Origin: an uncultured bacterium
GTDB taxonomy: Bacteria > Planctomycetota > Phycisphaerae > Phycisphaerales > UBA1924
Length of the DNA stretch: 28,421 bases
Assembly (NCBI GenBank): GCA_938003595.1
Contig: CALKYH010000229.1
Location: 1-28,421 of the forward strand
Reading direction: 5' to 3'
In this document: in pieces, positions 16,601 through 24,354 of the stretch
Layout of the letters: each line of letters begins with the position of its first letter
How positions within the stretch are numbered: position 1 is the stretch's first letter
The notes under the pieces: model-generated
What the model was told of the DNA's origin: nothing
Database searches by the model: none
Seen by the model: the letters and a program-made list of their open reading frames with translations, nothing else
Program-made: the position numbers and the translations under genes

Positions 16601-17556
16601 CGCTCGGCGTCGGCCTGCTGCTTGGCGTCCTCGAGGCGGGCGAGCTGCTCCGCCGCCTCGCGTCGGCCGGATTCCAGCGAGGTCAGGCGCGAGGTCAGTC
16701 CTTCGAGACGCTGGCGCAGGTCGTGGTACTGGTCGAACGCGAGCGAGGTCTTGTGCTCGCGGAGCGAGGCGTCCAGGTCGAGGAACTGGCGCGCCTTGGC
16801 GGCCTGGCCCTTGACGATCCGCAGCCGGCGCTCGGTGGAGTCCAGTTGCTCGCGGACGCGGATCAGGTTCGCCTCGGCGCGCTCCAGCTTGCGGATGGCT
16901 TCGAGCCGGCGGGCGCGGAACTTGGCGACGCCCGCGGCCTCCTCGAAGATGTTCCGGCGCTCGACCGGCGAGGCGAGCAGCATCGCGTCGACCTTGCCCT
17001 GCTCGATGATCGAGTAGGCGTCGGCGCCGACGCCGGTGTCCATGAACAGCTCGCGGATGTCGCGCAGGCGGGCCTTGCGGCCGTTGATCAGGTACTCGCT
17101 CGTGCCGTCCCGGTGCAGGCGGCGCTCGATGTCCACCGTCTCGGTGTCGATCGGCAGGGCGCGGCGCGGCGCGCCGGGGGCGCGGACGAAGAACGAGGGC
17201 TCGCCCAGCGAGCCGTCGTCCGGCGGCGAGGCAGGATCGTCCGGCAGCTCCAGCTCGCGGCTGGACGTGGAGGCGGCGGCGGGCTCGGCGCTGACGGGGT
17301 TGTCGAAGGTGAGGATGACGCTGGCCAGACCCAGCGGGCGGCGCCCGGCGCTGCCGGCGAAGATCACATCCTCCATGTCCTTGCCGCGCAGACTCTTGGC
17401 GGAGCGCTCGCCCAGCACCCACTTGATCGCGTCCACAACATTGGACTTGCCGCAGCCGTTCGGACCGACGATGCCCGTGATGGGGGCGTCGAAGGTGAAC
17501 TCGGTGCGGTCGGCGAAGGATTTGAATCCGGACAGAGTGAGTTTGGCGAGCCGCAT
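13645..17556 (-). CDS. smc: Chromosome segregation protein SMC
   Basis: Condensin-type ATPase that organises and separates chromosomes in the cytoplasm. The assigned length is 1303 residues, about 110 more than typical bacterial SMC. The N-terminal head has MRLAKLTLSGFKSF and Walker A GPNGCGKS (31-38), then a proline- and acid-rich insert (about 88-136) before ERRLHRDGTSEYLINGR, which is usually near-contiguous. Long coiled coils flank a hinge at about 560-720 (from YESIVGPLADLVRV). The C-terminal head has LSGGEK (from 1151) and Walker B FCILDE (1175-1180) followed by VDAALDESNV. A low-complexity tail of about 50 residues follows. The start at ATG 17556 fits the family N-terminus and has GGAGG 11 bases upstream; the frame stays open further upstream but without conservation. 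No scpA or scpB is seen. It lies 114 bases downstream of the FlgI-like gene on the same strand. Confidence 0.97.
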   Translation of the reverse strand: MRLAKLTLSGFKSFADRTEFTFDAPITGIVGPNGCGKSNVVDAIKWVLGERSAKSLRGKDMEDVIFAGSAGRRPLGLASVILTFDNPVSAEPAAASTSSRELELPDDPASPPDDGSLGEPSFFVRAPGAPRRALPIDTETVDIERRLHRDGTSEYLINGRKARLRDIRELFMDTGVGADAYSIIEQGKVDAMLLASPVERRNIFEEAAGVAKFRARRLEAIRKLERAEANLIRVREQLDSTERRLRIVKGQAAKARQFLDLDASLREHKTSLAFDQYHDLRQRLEGLTSRLTSLESGRREAAEQLARLEDAKQQADAERHELLSERQEAEAAHARAEHDRDAATQRIGMLERNLADAIQQAAHDEARLAELETRIGDLLEDAAQRREACDALDAAVAAAEGEMQQLGLDRSRAQTDLAGRRSDLDAARAAVAELSRRRSALNAEAEGERRRLESLKEQAARFVSRLGVVADSVRSLEEETDATERSLQDRARRVSSIESQAREMDDSAASLSGEQRDLTERLGELEQERARIDSRRATLQEMIESRVGLGEAAREALDRREAGAPGYESIVGPLADLVRVTGADALVVEAALGGALQAIAVTCAADLAASPILGALAGRVTFLPLTDDGAPTDDAISPLPPGVERAVDFVDVDQRAGALLRRLLGRTYVVATINDALLEARGPLATPGARFVTRNGEVLEADGRLIAGPLSAEESGRGLLQRRAEMGELEISLTTLSARIEESRTRLRGLDEQAAALDARRSALRTDLAEERRHIAAEEARRDRLGVELDRLGRERRAIDDEAAETADHIAALTKERDALLEKAESLGRLEQEQAVTLGGAEEAVATLAAEVERANEAFTAAKVRASQRAEQSVAARRELRQLDLSIEEARRQSRQAAESAQHRRQRVGDHERAIEEAKGQIQAAITARDEAQARRAALEETLHTATEHAREMGERTLLAREHAGHIERDWNSLEMSRRELEIRRETLEERTVEDIALDLGAEYDWWKSEHAESHEALDQEAVGAEIDRLKGEIKRLGNVNLDAIEEETQLETRNEDLAKQVADIDEARAALEGLIQRLSDVSRDRFKEVFERIQGHFAGQDGMFRRLFGGGRAELRLMPHPETGEIDWLESGVEVIAKPPGKEPRSITQLSGGEKTMTAVALLMSIFQSKPSPFCILDEVDAALDESNVERFCSILHRFLDNSHFIVITHNKRTMHHANQLYGVTMQERGVSRRVSVKFEDVGESGHIKVNADSGADQPPTADSEAEPKPERPKRKGNLRDALAGMRAEEAPSHVEATPDPE

Positions 17557-17670
17557 GCGCTTGAGGACCTCCGTGTCGCGCTCCTGCGTGGGCCGCATAT
17601 CCCGCGGCCGCTTCATCCATGAAGCTTCGGGCTCACGCCGGTCGTCGCGTCGACCGCCGTGCATCGATCG

Positions 17671-19599
17671 TCACCGGTCCGGATTCTTCGCCTTGTCGGC
17701 GTCCTTTCCGGGGGGAGGAGCGATCGGCACAACATAACTCGGTCGGTCCGGTTTGGGGGCTTGCGTCTTGGGACTTTCTTCCGGTTTCTTCTCGACCACC
17801 GCCGGCGGCGGCTCCTCGGTCGGGACGGGGATCGCGCCGTCCGACAGCTCCGGTCGGGGCGAGCCGATGGCCGACTCGGCCGCCGCGAGCAGCTCGGCCT
17901 GCAGTCGATCCTGCTCGCCGAAGAAGGTGGCGGGGATGGCCCGCTGGCGCTCGGACAACTCGTAGAGGGCGCCGACCACCTCGGAGTAGGTCAGGCCGAT
18001 GCCGGCGCCCGGGGTCTCCGGGGTGTCGGTCAGCCCCAGGTACTCGACGAACTTGGGCACCCGGTCGTCCACCGCGCTGCGGATGACCTCGTTGGTGCGG
18101 TAGTTCTTGTACATGATCCGGACCGGGTCGGTGGGGGAGTCGGCCGTCAGGATCAGCCGGTCCGACCAGGCGAAGACCAGCAGGGGCCGCTCGATCCGCA
18201 GCTCCGGCCCGAAGATCGCCACGCGGGGCTCGCCGCTCTGGGCGACATAGATCATCGGGATCTTGGACGCCACGATGTCGAGGTTGAATTTGCCCTCGAT
18301 GGGCTTGCGCTGGACGGACGGGTCGCGGCGTTCCACCAGCGCCTCATAGGCGGCGATGCGGCTCGTGGTCTCGTCCGCGTTGAGCAGCTCCCGGAGCGCC
18401 GAGTTCACCGTGGGGTCGGAGGGCAGCTCGGCCAGCAGGGCCATGGCGTCGGCGCGCATGCTCATCGGGCCGGACTTGGCCAGTTCCTTCAGCGGGTCGG
18501 CGGTCAGCGGGTCCCCGAGGCGCGCCCCGGCTCGCAGGGCCGTCAGGCGGGGGATGGGCTCCGCGTAGTCGTACATCTTCCGCAGCTCGGGGATCGCCTG
18601 GGGCCCGGTGGCCTGGAGGCACCAGCCCAGCGCCATCGCCAGGGAGGGCTGGTCCTTCAGGGCCTGCACATACCGGCTCGCCCAGACCTCCGGGAAGGTG
18701 TTGTCAATCCGGGTGTGGCGGAGGAGCTGGATGAACTCCTGCGGGCGCTCGCTCCAGGCCGACGGGATGGAGAGGATGACCGACTCTTCATCGCGGCCCT
18801 TGGCGGTCTCGGCGCGGTCCATCGGGCCGCGTGGGAACTTGGTGTTGATCGCCGAGGTGATCGCGCGGGCCCGCAGATGCGACGGGTTGTCGAGGACAAG
18901 CATCAGCTCCAGCGGCTGGGTCATCTGCCCGCCGTGGAGAATCCGGCCGGTTCGCCGGTCGATGCCGCTCATGTCGTTGGACGCCGGATCGACGAACGGG
19001 TTGATGTAGATCGGGCCCCCGGCCACGGCCATGGAGCGGGCCGAGAGGCCCGAGACATCCGGCTTGCCCGGTCGAAGCTCGGTCGTCCAGAGCTTGCCGC
19101 CCTCGAGGCTGGTGGTCGAGGTGCCCTGGAGCGCCCGGACCAGCACATCGAAGCGCGAGCCGGCGGGAGCGCCGGGGGAGATCGAGGCATAGACCTCGAC
19201 GACCGCCGTGTTCGGGTCGTTGATCAGGTCGTTCGGCGAAACCGACCCCATCCCGAAGGTGCCCTGACCGACCCCCCGGAGCGTCATCTCACGCTCCAGC
19301 CAGATCCGGACCGCGTCCGGCACATCGGAGGAGCCCGTCCCGTTCAGCCCGACCACGATGCCGATGCCCGAAACGATCTGCGGATCCCCGCCGCGGAGGG
19401 TGGTCTCCGAGCCGACGATGCCCCGGAGGATGTCCGGAACATCCCGGACGACCAGGGGCCGGGCCTCGGCGGTGGCCCGCTGCTGGGCCTTGGGGGCGCA
19501 GCCGACGGCCGCGATGGCGGCGCAGAGGACAACCAGCCCCGTCCTGAGGGCGTGAGGCAGGATTCTGCGGCGGTGGGGGCGGGCGCGGTCTGACACCAT
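17671..19599 (-). CDS. FlgI-like (flagellar P-ring family) lipoprotein
   Basis: Not a conventional flagellar protein by context. It has 642 residues, against about 365 for FlgI. The N-terminus is a lipoprotein signal: basic residues, LRTGLVVLCAAIAAVGC, with lipobox cysteine C34. Residues about 50-250 carry the FlgI signature: RDVPDILRGIVG, then SGIGIVVGLNGTGS (77-90), SDVPDAVRIWLER, and VEVYASISPGAPAGSRFDV matching the FlgI conserved block. After about 285 it continues as Ala/Leu-rich helices (about 285-470) that could be tetratricopeptide- or HEAT-like. A region of strands follows, and a proline-rich tail (about 595-642). No flagellar gene is adjacent. Start ATG at 19599, with no ribosome site. 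It is 50 bases downstream of elbB and may be co-transcribed with it and with smc. Function is unknown; an envelope ring or scaffold is a guess. Confidence 0.82.
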   Translation of the reverse strand: MVSDRARPHRRRILPHALRTGLVVLCAAIAAVGCAPKAQQRATAEARPLVVRDVPDILRGIVGSETTLRGGDPQIVSGIGIVVGLNGTGSSDVPDAVRIWLEREMTLRGVGQGTFGMGSVSPNDLINDPNTAVVEVYASISPGAPAGSRFDVLVRALQGTSTTSLEGGKLWTTELRPGKPDVSGLSARSMAVAGGPIYINPFVDPASNDMSGIDRRTGRILHGGQMTQPLELMLVLDNPSHLRARAITSAINTKFPRGPMDRAETAKGRDEESVILSIPSAWSERPQEFIQLLRHTRIDNTFPEVWASRYVQALKDQPSLAMALGWCLQATGPQAIPELRKMYDYAEPIPRLTALRAGARLGDPLTADPLKELAKSGPMSMRADAMALLAELPSDPTVNSALRELLNADETTSRIAAYEALVERRDPSVQRKPIEGKFNLDIVASKIPMIYVAQSGEPRVAIFGPELRIERPLLVFAWSDRLILTADSPTDPVRIMYKNYRTNEVIRSAVDDRVPKFVEYLGLTDTPETPGAGIGLTYSEVVGALYELSERQRAIPATFFGEQDRLQAELLAAAESAIGSPRPELSDGAIPVPTEEPPPAVVEKKPEESPKTQAPKPDRPSYVVPIAPPPGKDADKAKNPDR

Positions 19600-19649
19600 C
19601 GGAGAGGGTATCCGAGGGAGGAAACCGCTTCCATACGCGGGCAAGGACC

Positions 19650-20378
19650 TCAGCGTTGCATCGCAACCGCGGAGGGCTTGCCGATCATCGCCATCAGGTC
19701 GTCCACCATCATGCCGATGCCCGCGTGGATCTCGTGGAGCGGCGCATCCAGCATGTAGGCGGGGGTCGTCACCAGGTGGTTCTCGGCGTCCACGCAGGTC
19801 TGGGCCACGCGGCAGACCTTGTGCTGAGCCCCCATCTTGGCGACCGCCGCCGGGGCGTCGCCCTCGGCCCCCAGCGTCACGGTGCAGCCCGGGCCGCCGG
19901 CCTTGGTCCCCAGGACCTTCGCCGCGATCACGGGGGCGATGCAGCACATGCCGATCGGCTTCCCCGCCGCGTGGAAGGTCTTGACCACCCGGCGGACATC
20001 GTCCTCGACCTCGCACCCGGGTCCATCCACGGCGAAGGTGCACAGGTTCTTCGCGGCGCCGAAGCCGCCCGGGAAGACGAGGGCGTCGAAATCAGCGGGG
20101 TCCAACTCCGAGAGCGGCTGCACGCCGGGCGAGCCATCGGGCCCGCCACGGGCGATGCGCGCCGACTCGTGCAGCATGTTGCGCTGGCGGCGCGGCTCGA
20201 CCTCGCCGGTGTAGTGATTCACCGCGACGGCCTGCTCCTTGTTGGGCGCGAAGCAGCGCACCTGGGCGCCGTGCCGGGAGAGGTGGATCAGGACGCTGAC
20301 GGCCTCGTGAATCTCGCTGCCGTCGTTCACGCCGCAGCCGGAGAGGACGACAGCGACTCGGGTCGGGTTCTTGGCCAT
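19650..20378 (-). CDS. elbB: Isoprenoid biosynthesis glyoxalase ElbB (DJ-1/PfpI family)
   Basis: Class I glutamine amidotransferase-like protein of the DJ-1/PfpI superfamily. ElbB of E. coli is reported to have glyoxalase activity and is linked to isoprenoid synthesis. Length 242 residues, slightly above the usual 217-220. Motifs are VAVVLSGCGVNDGSEIHE (8-25) with the family glutamate, CFAPNKEQ (42-49), the DFDALVFPGGFGAAKNL segment (96-112), and the nucleophile elbow GMCCIAP (143-149), where C145 is the likely catalytic cysteine. An additional loop, ESARIARGGPDGSPG, is also typical of ElbB. It ends with KPSAVAMQR. Start ATG at 20378, with CAGGAG nine bases upstream. It is the first gene of the minus-strand elbB-FlgI-like-smc series and is divergent from the first giant secreted protein. 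Confidence 0.95.
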   Translation of the reverse strand: MAKNPTRVAVVLSGCGVNDGSEIHEAVSVLIHLSRHGAQVRCFAPNKEQAVAVNHYTGEVEPRRQRNMLHESARIARGGPDGSPGVQPLSELDPADFDALVFPGGFGAAKNLCTFAVDGPGCEVEDDVRRVVKTFHAAGKPIGMCCIAPVIAAKVLGTKAGGPGCTVTLGAEGDAPAAVAKMGAQHKVCRVAQTCVDAENHLVTTPAYMLDAPLHEIHAGIGMMVDDLMAMIGKPSAVAMQR

Positions 20379-20752
20379 GTGGAGCTTCTCCTGCCGCGAT
20401 CGAACCGGTCGCTGGATCTCCGATCGCGGACCGCAACCGATCAGGGAAAACCAGTTCCAATATCGGTCAATGATAGGGGCTTCTTGTCAACGAATCGGGG
20501 CTCGCCTGAGCGGTCGCTCAACGCCTCTCCATGGCGCCCCACCGATCTGTCCGCCCTCACGGCGAGCGGGAAACACCCCAATACGACACAAAATTATTGA
20601 CCTGGGCATCGCTCTCGGGGTACAGGGGCTCGCTTGGACCGGCAATTCTGCTGCGGCGCTCGGGGGGGTGACGCGGTCGAAGCGCGGTTCAGACAAGGGA
20701 AGAGACCGCTGCGTTTTGTCTGGTCGGTCCATCCCTCGTGAAGGATTCTCAC
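20379..20752. other. Divergent intergenic region, 374 bases
   Basis: No gene is supported here. It holds the upstream control regions of elbB (minus) and the first giant secreted protein (plus). It is relatively AT-rich around 20440-20495 and 20575-20600 compared with neighbours. On the minus strand a perfect TTGACA (20490-20485) could serve elbB, but no good -10 stands at standard spacing; the best, GATATT at 20464-20459, is 20 bases away. On the plus strand TTGACC (20597-20602) with TACAGG (20621-20626) is a candidate. The 5' leader that follows can fold several ways, including crossing six- and seven-base helices at 20673-20722. Confidence 0.7.
20597..20626 (+). promoter_or_regulatory. Candidate sigma-70-type promoter for the first giant protein
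   Basis: TTGACC (20597-20602), an 18-base spacer and TACAGG (20621-20626) lie about 127 bases before the ATG. The -35 matches five of six consensus bases; the -10 is weak. The same TTGACC...TAC arrangement precedes the downstream paralogue, which adds some support. Confidence 0.35.
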
Positions 20753-23700
20753 ATGGCGACACTGCGTTCCCCAGCGATCTCCACGACCGCCGCGATCATC
20801 CTGTGCGTCGGGCTCGCAACGCAGGCCTCCGGCCTGACGATCAACCGGACCTTCAACGCGACCAACCAGTATGTCGATCCGTTCGGCGTGAACCGGACGG
20901 CGCAGCTCGCGGGCGTATTCGACGCCGCGGCCGATCTGTGGGAGAGCGTCATCACGACGCCTCACACGCTCTCGCTGACCTACCAGTGGGGCAGCATCTT
21001 CGGCAGCAGCACGATCAGCGACCACACGCTGACAAGTCAATCGGGCGGCCGTGAGACCGCCGGGACGATCACCTTCCACGGGTATCAGAGCATTGGCGTG
21101 GCGCGGAACTGGTACCTGGACCCGACGCCGTTCAGCGACTCGGAGTTCGACATCCAGCAGACGAGCTGGCGCCAGCTCTCCGCGTCGCAGAAATCGGATC
21201 AATTCAGCGGCACGGCCCAGAACACCTTCGAGGTGGGCTCCGGCGGCGCGGCGTTCTCGAACGCGCCTGACGCCGCGCGGTTCGGGTACGACATGCTCAC
21301 CTACGCGCTGCACGAGATCGGCCACGCCCTGGGCCTGGACGGCGCCAACACCGCCGCCCAGGGGCAGGCGTTCGTCGATGGGGACTACGACCTGGCGAGC
21401 CAGTTCATGGGCGGTGTTTCGGGCGTCGCGGCGAGGGTTCCCGGCTCGTTCCCCGCGTTCGACATCGAACACCTGCGCGCCGAGTACTCGCTCATGGACG
21501 CGACGATCGGCACGGGCCAGCGGCGCGGCATCAGCGCGCTCGACGCGATCGCCACGGCGTCCAGCTCGCTCTGGACCTCGCTGAATCTCGAGCGGAAGGA
21601 GTTCGTGGGGGCGCCCGGCGCGGCGTGGACCAGCGGCTCGTCCTGGATCGGCGGCTCGACGCCGAATTCCGGCAACACCGTCTTCATCCGCGACCTGCGA
21701 TCGGCCGCGCTCTCGGGCCCGGGCTCCGCTGGAACGCTGATCGTGACGGAGGGAGGATCGCTGACGATCGGGCCGGGCTCGCTCCTGACGGTGTCCGACG
21801 CGCTCTCGATGAGCGGAGGAGGCCAAATCCAGGTGCAGAACAACGCGACGCTGTTCGTGCAATCGGGAGGCCCCACATCGATCATCGGCGGCTCCTCCAT
21901 CGACCTCCAGGGAGGGACGTTTCGGCCTGTGGGAGGCGCCACGCTCGCCAGCGGAACGGAGGTCTTCGGATTTGGCAGTCTGCTGGCCGACGGGCTGATC
22001 GTGAATGACGGTCAGATCCGCGCGACCGGCGGGACGCTCTTCGTCGCGGCGATCGATGCGGGCTCGGTGGACCTCGACGGCGCGAACAACATGGGGCGCG
22101 TCTGGGCGTCGGGCGGCGATCTGCAGTTTGATGCGCCCATGACCGACGCATTCAACGGGCTGATGCGCGTGGACGCGGGCAGGACGCTGACGATGGTGCG
22201 GCCGTGGACGCAGGGCGCCGCGGATGCGCCGCCGTTCCAGATGAACGCGGGCATGCTCGATCTCAACGGCGGCGGCGACGCCTCCCCCGCGACGCTGGCG
22301 GGCGGCACGGCGACGCTCCGGGGCGAGGTCGATGTGTCGGGCGTGGCGCACATCAATGCGCCCGTCATCTTCGGGTCGACGGCCGATGTGAATGTCGCGA
22401 GCGGCGCCCGGCTCGAGCTGAACAACACGACAAGCTTCGTCGGCGGCGGGACCTACGCCGGCGCCGGCGAGATCCAGGTCGACGGCGCGCTGACGATCAA
22501 CGGCGGCACGACGATCGATGTGGCGATCTTCGACTGGGACGGCGGCGCGGACGACACCGCGACGATCGTCAACAACGGCGCGCTGTTCACCATCAACTCG
22601 GCGAGCATCGATTCAATCCACCAGGGCGACATCACCCTCAACGGCGGGGCGGACCTGGCCGTCAACAGCGGCCAGTGGAGCATGTACGGCGCTCTCGTGA
22701 TGAACGGCGGCTCGACGACCGCGGGGTCGCCTGTGAGCCTGTCCGCGTCGGTGGATGTGAACGGATCGAACCAGATCAACGCCGATGTGACGCTGCGGGA
22801 ATGCTCCGTCGCGCTGACGAACGCGGCCGACAAACTGACGCTCAACGGCTTCGTGACCTACATCTCTCCCGCGATCAGCGGCGCCGGCGCCTTGGTGCAG
22901 AACGGCGATGCGACAGTCGTCGAGAACACCAACATCATCGTCGGTGTCTTTGACTGGGACGGCGTGAACGGCGACTCCGGGACCGTCATCAACACGAACC
23001 GCCATCTGGCCCTGAATGTCGGGACCGTGAACGCCGGCGACGACCGGTTCGACGGCGGCGTGGTCGTCCGCGCCGGAGCCTCGCTCACCGTCAACAACGC
23101 GGCGAACCAGTGGGAAAACAGCGGCCAGATCATCCTCCAGGGCGGCTCGCTCCTGGGGGAGGCCGTGAACAACACGGGCTCCATCACCGGTTTCGGCTCC
23201 ATCGGCGCCCGAGTCGTCAATAACGGCACGATCGCCGCGAACGGCGGACAGCTCGTCATCAACAGCGCCGTCAATCCGGACATCGACGGCGACTTCTTTC
23301 CAGAGGTCGGCGTGCTGTCGGCGCTCTTCGGAAACCTCCGTATCGTCAACGCCCTCGGCCCCTACGGATTTGATGGGGTGATCAATGTCGGCGCCACCCG
23401 GACCATGTCATTCGACTCGGTCATTCTGGTCAACAACGGCGTGATCAACATGTCCGGCGGCACGCTGGACCTCGACACGCTCGACCATCGTGCCGAGATG
23501 AACATCACCGGCGGGACCGCCACGATCCAGGCGGACCTCGTGCATTTCGGCAAAGCCAGCGACACGATCATCGGCTCCACCCTCGTCACCACCGGCTCAA
23601 CGACGATCTCGCCCACCGCGTCGATGACCGGCGCCGGGACGCTCCGCAGCGACGGGGCGCTGTCCGGCAACTTCGACATCTCCGTCAACCTCGAGAACCG

Positions 23701-24280
23701 CGGCGCCTTCAGCCCCGGGAACTCGGCCGGCGCCGCGGGCGTCGACGGGGACTTCACGCAGACCGCCTTGGGTCGGCTGAATATCGAGATCGAGGGGCTG
23801 GCGCCGAATCAGCATGACCGGCTCTTCATCACCGGGGCCGCGTCGCTCGCGGGCGAGCTGGATGTCGCGCTCGGCGGCGGCTTCACCCCCGACTGGGGCG
23901 ACCGCTGGTCGATCCTGAACTTCGGCTCCGTCAGCGGCGACTTCGACACGATCACCTTCACCACGCTGGCCGATCCCCTGCTGTTCTGGTGGCACGAGGC
24001 GACCGCCGACTCCTATGAGATCGGCGTCCGTTTCGTCGCGGATATCAACCACGACGACGCCGTGGACTTCGAGGACCTGAACCTCGTCGTGTCGTCGTTC
24101 AACACCTTCGGCGAGGGTCTGCTCGGCGACGCCGACGAGGACGGCGATGTGGACTTCACCGACTTGAACTTCGTTGTCTCCTACTTCAACACCTCCGCGC
24201 CCGCGAATGTGCCGACGCCCGGCGGCGTCGCGCTGCTGACGATCTCGCTCTTGTCGGGCCTGCGTCGGCGCCGCGCCTGA
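20753..24280 (+). CDS. Giant secreted metalloprotease-like / beta-solenoid protein with dockerin and C-terminal anchor signal (paralogue 1)
   Basis: Length 1175 residues. Signal peptide about 1-31. Residues about 32-280 form a metalloprotease-like domain: DPFGVNRT, TSQSGGRETAG, DPTPFSDSEF, then HEIGHALGL (H187, E188, H191). The usual third ligand 11 residues into the motif is missing. H240 followed by M248 in SLMDA could be the third ligand and Met-turn. Residues about 290-1040 are a Gly/Asn/Thr-rich series of short strands (ITINGGTTIDV style), a likely beta-solenoid, containing two FDWDG modules (593 and 733). A GFTPDWGDRWSI block precedes two dockerin-type calcium loops, DINHDDAVDFED (1097-1108) and DADEDGDVDFTD (1126-1137). 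The end is VPTPGG, a hydrophobic stretch and RRRR (1153-1175), a PEP-CTERM-like sorting signal. Start ATG 20753, with GAAGG eight bases upstream; an in-frame GTG at 20738 is less likely. Role inferred as an exported surface or matrix protein; protease activity is unproven. Confidence 0.9.
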   Translation: MATLRSPAISTTAAIILCVGLATQASGLTINRTFNATNQYVDPFGVNRTAQLAGVFDAAADLWESVITTPHTLSLTYQWGSIFGSSTISDHTLTSQSGGRETAGTITFHGYQSIGVARNWYLDPTPFSDSEFDIQQTSWRQLSASQKSDQFSGTAQNTFEVGSGGAAFSNAPDAARFGYDMLTYALHEIGHALGLDGANTAAQGQAFVDGDYDLASQFMGGVSGVAARVPGSFPAFDIEHLRAEYSLMDATIGTGQRRGISALDAIATASSSLWTSLNLERKEFVGAPGAAWTSGSSWIGGSTPNSGNTVFIRDLRSAALSGPGSAGTLIVTEGGSLTIGPGSLLTVSDALSMSGGGQIQVQNNATLFVQSGGPTSIIGGSSIDLQGGTFRPVGGATLASGTEVFGFGSLLADGLIVNDGQIRATGGTLFVAAIDAGSVDLDGANNMGRVWASGGDLQFDAPMTDAFNGLMRVDAGRTLTMVRPWTQGAADAPPFQMNAGMLDLNGGGDASPATLAGGTATLRGEVDVSGVAHINAPVIFGSTADVNVASGARLELNNTTSFVGGGTYAGAGEIQVDGALTINGGTTIDVAIFDWDGGADDTATIVNNGALFTINSASIDSIHQGDITLNGGADLAVNSGQWSMYGALVMNGGSTTAGSPVSLSASVDVNGSNQINADVTLRECSVALTNAADKLTLNGFVTYISPAISGAGALVQNGDATVVENTNIIVGVFDWDGVNGDSGTVINTNRHLALNVGTVNAGDDRFDGGVVVRAGASLTVNNAANQWENSGQIILQGGSLLGEAVNNTGSITGFGSIGARVVNNGTIAANGGQLVINSAVNPDIDGDFFPEVGVLSALFGNLRIVNALGPYGFDGVINVGATRTMSFDSVILVNNGVINMSGGTLDLDTLDHRAEMNITGGTATIQADLVHFGKASDTIIGSTLVTTGSTTISPTASMTGAGTLRSDGALSGNFDISVNLENRGAFSPGNSAGAAGVDGDFTQTALGRLNIEIEGLAPNQHDRLFITGAASLAGELDVALGGGFTPDWGDRWSILNFGSVSGDFDTITFTTLADPLLFWWHEATADSYEIGVRFVADINHDDAVDFEDLNLVVSSFNTFGEGLLGDADEDGDVDFTDLNFVVSYFNTSAPANVPTPGGVALLTISLLSGLRRRRA
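22448..22870 (+). repeat. FDWDG module A of paralogue 1
   Basis: 141-residue module starting GTYAGAGEIQVDG and containing TTIDVAIFDWDG, then a strand LFTINSASID, an LxLNGGADLAVNS strand and a W-x-M-x-G-x-LVMNGG strand. It is related in order and key residues to module B directly after it and to both modules of paralogue 2. Confidence 0.7.
22871..23220 (+). repeat. FDWDG module B of paralogue 1
   Basis: Starts AISGAGALVQNG and contains NTNIIVGVFDWDG exactly 140 residues after the first FDWDG, then LNVGTVNAGDDRFDG, SLTVNNAANQW and LQGGSLLGE. Its end is not sharp; the boundary is set before the next glycine-rich strand. Confidence 0.65.
24041..24280 (+). other. Dockerin-type calcium repeats and PEP-CTERM-like tail of paralogue 1
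   Basis: Two EF-hand-like loops about 29 residues apart, each D-x-N/D-x-D/G...D followed by DLNxVVSxFNT, form a dockerin-like pair. They are followed after a short linker by VPTPGGVALLTISLL and GLRRRR. The hydrophobic segment plus arginine cluster right at the C-terminus resembles archaeosortase/exosortase-type sorting signals. The exact P-E-P motif is replaced by P-T-P. Confidence 0.75.
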
Positions 24281-24307
24281 CCCGACCTCCGGATCCGATG
24301 CCAACAG

Positions 24308-24334
24308 GCGGGCCCGGCATCCGGCCGGGCCCGC
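24308..24334 (+). terminator. GC-rich hairpin after paralogue 1
   Basis: A perfect 11-base-pair stem, GCGGGCCCGGC with its complement, and a five-base loop ATCCG, 27 bases after the stop. It is followed by TCTAGAG rather than a T run, so it may be a weak intrinsic terminator or an mRNA-stabilising hairpin. Confidence 0.55.
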
Positions 24335-24354
24335 TCTAGAGATGCGGCATTGGC

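Noticed and set aside
17557..17664. Upstream in-frame extension of smc (36 residues)
   Set aside because: SMC proteins begin at the MRLAKLTLSGF segment, which has a ribosome site; the extension is a polar Arg/Pro/Glu stretch without family similarity.
20459..20490. TTGACA on the minus strand considered as an elbB promoter
   Set aside because: The -35 is perfect but the only plausible -10 (GATATT) is 20 bases away, too far for a confident call.
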